Assembly (NCBI GenBank): GCA_025964635.1
Contig: JAOPYP010000230.1
Location: 1 to 7,591 of the forward strand
DNA: 7,591 bases
From: Actinomycetes bacterium
GTDB taxonomy: Bacteria; Actinomycetota; Actinomycetes; Streptosporangiales; Streptosporangiaceae
Reading direction: 5' to 3'
The position numbers and the translations under genes are program-made. This document shows positions 5,112 through 7,591 of the stretch, piece by piece. Position 1 is the stretch's first letter. Every line of letters starts with the position of its first letter. The notes beneath the pieces are model-generated. The model was not told the origin of the DNA. It saw only the letters and a program-made list of their open reading frames with translations, and made no database searches.

Positions 5112-6206
5112 CTATGTCCGGCTGGCATCGCGACCCCACTCCGTATCGGCACGCACAATGCGGGGTTGCATTTGATGCAACGGCCCGGCGCTCTCGTAAT
5201 CCTCCTCGTCACGACGCGGGGGACCGTGCGTGCCGCGCATGATCAACCGGGGCTCCAGAACGACGCTGCGGGCGGGCGCGTCGGGTGCCGCTAGGCGCTC
5301 GACCAGGAGAGCGGCAACTGACCTTGCCATCTCCGGGAGGTCGACCCGCACGGTGGTCAGGTTGAACACCTCCCAGGCTGCCATGGGGATGTCGTCAAAC
5401 CCGACGATCGTGAGCCTCCCCGGAATGTCGATGCCCAGCGACGCCGCCGCATTGAGGGCTCCGAGAGCGATCACGTCGTTGCCGCAGAAGACCGCCGTCG
5501 GCGGGGCCTCCGTTGAAATGAGGCGGATGAGGCCGCGCCGGCCGGTGTCGGGGTCAAACGGGCCATGGACCATCCGTGCAGGCGGGAGATCGATTCCGCG
5601 GTGCGCCAGGGCATCACGGAATCCGTCGGCCCGTTCCTGTCCGGTGCTCGTCGACTCTGGGCCGAGGATCGCCGCAACGCGGCGGTGGCCCAGGTGCGCC
5701 AGCAGCTCGGCGACCGCGGCCGCCCCGACCCGGTTGCCAGCGACGCACCTGTCTGCCTCGATCCCATCTACGGTGCGGTTGACCATCACAAACGGGACTC
5801 CGCGTGCCATCAGCTCGCCGGGCAGCGAGCTGGTCCGCTCCGACGTGGTCAGGACAACCCCGTCCAGCGAGCCGTCCAGTAGTGGGTCGAGCTCGACCGG
5901 CCGTTCGCCTCGGTCCGTGAACAGCACTGTCCGGTATCCGTGGCCCGCCAGCGCATCGTGCAGCGGCCCGAGCAGCGCCGGGTAGAACGGGTTGCTCAGC
6001 TCGGCGCTGATTACGCCGATTTTGCGCGAGCGCCGCGTGGACAGCGCCCGCCCGGCCTGGCTTGGCACATACCCCAGGCTGCGGGCCGCCTCGCGAACCC
6101 GCCTCCGGGTCGCGGCTGAGACTCCCTTCTCGTCGCGCAGCGCGCGCGACACCGTCGGCTGCGAGACTCCGGCGAGTCGCGCGACGTCATGGCTGGTCAC
6201 TGCCAC
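5112..6206 (-). CDS. LacI-family transcriptional repressor
   Basis: A 364-residue DNA-binding regulator, transcribed divergently from the dehydrogenase gene. The N-terminal helix-turn-helix is at residues 4-29: TSHDVARLAGVSQPTVSRAL. The minor-groove hinge helix follows at about 49-59 (SQAGRALSTRR). The effector-binding and dimerisation domain of periplasmic-binding-protein fold covers about 62-327, with the usual landmarks KIGVISAELSNPFY (62-75), DGVVLT (115-120), HRRVAAILGP (174-183), TAVFCGNDVIALGAL (237-251) and TIVGFDDIPMA (266-276). GTG 6206 is chosen as start because GAGG lies 5 bases upstream. A second in-frame GTG at 6200 is possible. The ligand is probably the substrate of the adjacent dehydrogenase pathway. 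The gene probably represses both that promoter and its own, since a palindrome overlaps both. Oddity: the family normally ends near RGTHGPP (325-330), but here about 34 further polar residues run to within 8 bases of the possible tRNA 5' boundary. Confidence 0.93.
   Translation of the reverse strand: MAVTSHDVARLAGVSQPTVSRALRDEKGVSAATRRRVREAARSLGYVPSQAGRALSTRRSRKIGVISAELSNPFYPALLGPLHDALAGHGYRTVLFTDRGERPVELDPLLDGSLDGVVLTTSERTSSLPGELMARGVPFVMVNRTVDGIEADRCVAGNRVGAAAVAELLAHLGHRRVAAILGPESTSTGQERADGFRDALAHRGIDLPPARMVHGPFDPDTGRRGLIRLISTEAPPTAVFCGNDVIALGALNAAASLGIDIPGRLTIVGFDDIPMAAWEVFNLTTVRVDLPEMARSVAALLVERLAAPDAPARSVVLEPRLIMRGTHGPPRRDEEDYESAGPLHQMQPRIVRADTEWGRDASRT
5165..5181. promoter_or_regulatory. 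Candidate auxiliary operator inside the lacI-type gene
   Basis: GTTGCAT (5165-5171) and ATGCAAC (5175-5181) are inverted copies separated by TTG. The GCAT/ATGC half-sites resemble those of the intergenic palindrome (6252-6263), with a gap of three bases instead of four. LacI-type repressors often use a second site for looping. Here it lies in coding sequence about 1.08 kb away, so it is only suggestive. Confidence 0.3.
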
Positions 6207-6235
6207 ATCGACCTCACTTGATGCGTTGCGGCGAG

Positions 6236-6265
6236 ATCATACCGTTGACACGCATACGTATGCAA
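6236..6265 (-). promoter_or_regulatory. Promoter of the lacI-type regulator gene
   Basis: On the minus strand TTGCAT (6265-6260) and TATGAT (6241-6236) are spaced by 18 bases, a good housekeeping-sigma pattern, 30 bases before the GTG. The -35 element overlaps the right half of the palindromic operator, which suggests autorepression. Confidence 0.6.
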
Positions 6266-6273
6266 TTTAGGTT
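6245..6273 (+). promoter_or_regulatory. Promoter of the dehydrogenase gene
   Basis: A consensus TTGACA (6245-6250) and TAGGTT (6268-6273) are separated by 17 bases, the actinomycete HrdB-type pattern. Transcription would begin near 6280, giving a leader of about 30 bases before ATG 6311. The palindrome fills the left part of the spacer, so a bound repressor would exclude RNA polymerase. Confidence 0.7.
6252..6263. promoter_or_regulatory. LacI-family operator palindrome
   Basis: GCATACGTATGC is a perfect 12-bp palindrome centred on CG, the hallmark of LacI/PurR-type operators. It lies between the -35 and -10 of the rightward promoter and overlaps the -35 of the leftward one. The only regulator gene beside it is the LacI homologue. 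Confidence 0.7.
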
Positions 6274-6310
6274 AATAGCTTAGGGTTGGGGACTCACCAG
6301 GGGTGTTCGC

Positions 6311-7591
6311 ATGCCGGTGTACGTGAAGCAGGGTCGAGCAGACCGCGACGGGGGCGCACCGGATCCTGTGGTGCGCGACACGGTCGCCAGGGTGATCGAC
6401 GACATCCGGTCGCGCGGCGACGGAGCCGTCCGCGAGTACTCCTCAAAATTCGACGGCTGGAGTCCGGACAGTTTCCGGCTCGGCACTGACGCGATCGCCG
6501 ACATTGTTGCCACGGTGCCCGGTGAGGTGCTCGATGACATCCTGACCGTGCAGGAGAACGTCCGGGTGTTCGCCCGACACCAGCGTGACTCGCTGCGCGA
6601 CTTCGAGGTCGAGACGGCACCGGGGGTCCGGCTGGGGCAGCGCAGCCTCCCGGTCGTCGCGTCGGGTGCCTACGTGCCCGGTGGTCGCTACCCGCTGGTC
6701 GCCTCCGCCCACATGACCGTGGTGACGGCAAAGGTGGCGGGCGTCAAGCGGGTCGCCGCGTGCACCCCGCCGATCCGCGGCAAGGTGCCCGCCGCGACGG
6801 TTGCCGCCATGCACCTGGCCGGTGCCGACGAGATCTACCTGCTCGGCGGGGTGCAGGCTGTGGCGGCGATGGCGATCGGGACCGAGACCATTGACCCGGT
6901 CGATGTTCTCGCCGGGCCCGGCAACGCGTATGTGGCAGAGGCCAAACGGCAGCTGTACGGAGAGGTGGGGATCGATCTGCTCGCCGGCCCGACCGAGATC
7001 CTCGTCATCGCCGACGACCACGCCGACCCATTTATCGTCGCGGTCGACCTGCTCAGCCAGGCGGAGCACGGTCCCGACTCGCCCGCCGTGCTCGTCACGA
7101 CGTCGGAGACGCTCGCCCGCACGGTGATCGATCACATCGAGCGGCTGCTACCGGGCATGCCAACGAGGGAATTCGCCGAGCAGGCGTGGCGTGACCTCGG
7201 AGAGGTAGTTGTCGTGCACGATCTCGCCGAGGCGTACGCGGTCGCCGACGAGTACGCGAGCGAGCACGTCGAGGTTCTCACGCAACGCCCCCGCGAGGCG
7301 CTGGACGTGATGCGTCATTACGGCGCTCTCTTCCTCGGCGAGGGGACCTGCGTTTCCTACGGCGACAAGGTCATCGGGACCAACCACACGCTCCCGACCC
7401 GGCGGACGGCGCGCCACACCGGAGGCCTGTGGGTCGGGAAATACCTGCGGACCGTGACCTACCAGGAGGTCACCGACGAGCGGTCGAGCGCCGAACTCGG
7501 CAGGCTCTGCGGGCGGGCAAGTCGGGTCGAGTTGTTCGAGGGGCACGCGCGTTCCGGTGACGCTCGCGTCGCCAAGTACGGCGGCGGGCCC
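6311..7591 (+). CDS. hpsN: Histidinol-dehydrogenase-family enzyme, probable sulfopropanediol 3-dehydrogenase (3' end outside window)
   Basis: The first 427 residues of an NAD-dependent, zinc-binding dehydrogenase of the HisD superfamily. The frame is open to the window edge, and only a few residues should be missing. The ATG is preceded by AGGGG (6299-6303) at 7 bases. Active-site residues of HisD are present: Q250 and H253 (SQAEHG), the catalytic pair E318-H319 (YASEHVEVL), D352 (SYGDKVIGTNH) and H412 (EGHARSGDAR). Other landmarks are GAYVPGGRYPL (119-129), LAGPGNAYVAEAKRQ (200-214) and LAGPTEIL (224-231). Motifs such as SAHMTVVTAKVAGVKR, ACTPPIRGKVPAA, YGALFLGEGTCVSYGDK and GGLWVGKYLRTVTYQEVTD fit the catabolic HpsN branch better than biosynthetic HisD. 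HpsN oxidises (R)-2,3-dihydroxypropane-1-sulfonate to sulfolactate with NAD+. A divergent LacI regulator rather than his genes also favours a catabolic role. The exact substrate is inferred, since other polyol-oxidising paralogs exist. Confidence 0.85.
   Translation, partial: MPVYVKQGRADRDGGAPDPVVRDTVARVIDDIRSRGDGAVREYSSKFDGWSPDSFRLGTDAIADIVATVPGEVLDDILTVQENVRVFARHQRDSLRDFEVETAPGVRLGQRSLPVVASGAYVPGGRYPLVASAHMTVVTAKVAGVKRVAACTPPIRGKVPAATVAAMHLAGADEIYLLGGVQAVAAMAIGTETIDPVDVLAGPGNAYVAEAKRQLYGEVGIDLLAGPTEILVIADDHADPFIVAVDLLSQAEHGPDSPAVLVTTSETLARTVIDHIERLLPGMPTREFAEQAWRDLGEVVVVHDLAEAYAVADEYASEHVEVLTQRPREALDVMRHYGALFLGEGTCVSYGDKVIGTNHTLPTRRTARHTGGLWVGKYLRTVTYQEVTDERSSAELGRLCGRASRVELFEGHARSGDARVAKYGGGP

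Noticed and set aside
5230..5985. 251-residue plus-strand frame
   Set aside because: It is an antisense shadow of the LacI-family gene, with the Arg/Ser/Pro-rich composition typical of such shadows.
6443..7135. 230-residue minus-strand frame opposite the dehydrogenase gene
   Set aside because: It is an antisense shadow. The plus strand carries the complete set of HisD-superfamily active-site motifs.
1..7591. CRISPR array, transposase, integrase, toxin-antitoxin or phage defence system
   Set aside because: No spaced direct repeats and no protein motifs of these systems were seen on either strand. The tRNA fragment is the only hint of integration.

Overview
The window reads as chromosomal DNA of a high-GC Gram-positive actinomycete. 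GC content is high throughout, coding frames favour G/C third positions, there are two extracytoplasmic-function (ECF) sigma factors of actinobacterial type, GTG starts are used, and the promoter is of TTGACA/TAGGTT type. I cannot name the genus.

The left part (1-4944) looks accessory and partly decayed. It holds the 3' end of an unidentified gene (to 173), a frameshifted SRPBCC/polyketide-cyclase-like pseudogene (491-988), a weaker frame-hopping relic (about 1393-1675), an intact orphan gene on the minus strand (1777-2481), and a two-gene minus-strand operon of ECF sigma factors (4351 down to 2973) whose frames overlap by 4 bases (ATGA). Gene-poor stretches separate these. No transposase, integrase or CRISPR array is visible.

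At 4945-4997 (minus strand) lies a clean 3' half of a class II tRNA, best read as tRNA-Tyr: GTA anticodon loop, short variable arm, perfect T arm, acceptor strand and encoded CCA. No normal 5' half adjoins it. Either it is a tRNA 3' fragment left by an integration event (an att-type scar), or it is a highly disrupted tRNA. Pieces that could pair with it occur up to 107 bases further upstream. It marks the boundary between the decayed left part and the tidy right part.

The right part (5112-7591) is a compact catabolic control module. A LacI-family repressor (minus) and a histidinol-dehydrogenase-superfamily enzyme of the sulfopropanediol dehydrogenase (HpsN) type (plus, running off the window) diverge from a 104-bp intergenic region. 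A perfect 12-bp palindrome there lies between the -35 and -10 of the enzyme promoter and also overlaps the -35 of the regulator promoter. One bound repressor could therefore silence both genes. Inferred role: substrate-inducible oxidation of a polyol-type compound, plausibly 2,3-dihydroxypropane-1-sulfonate from sulfoquinovose breakdown. The rest of the pathway would lie to the right of the window.
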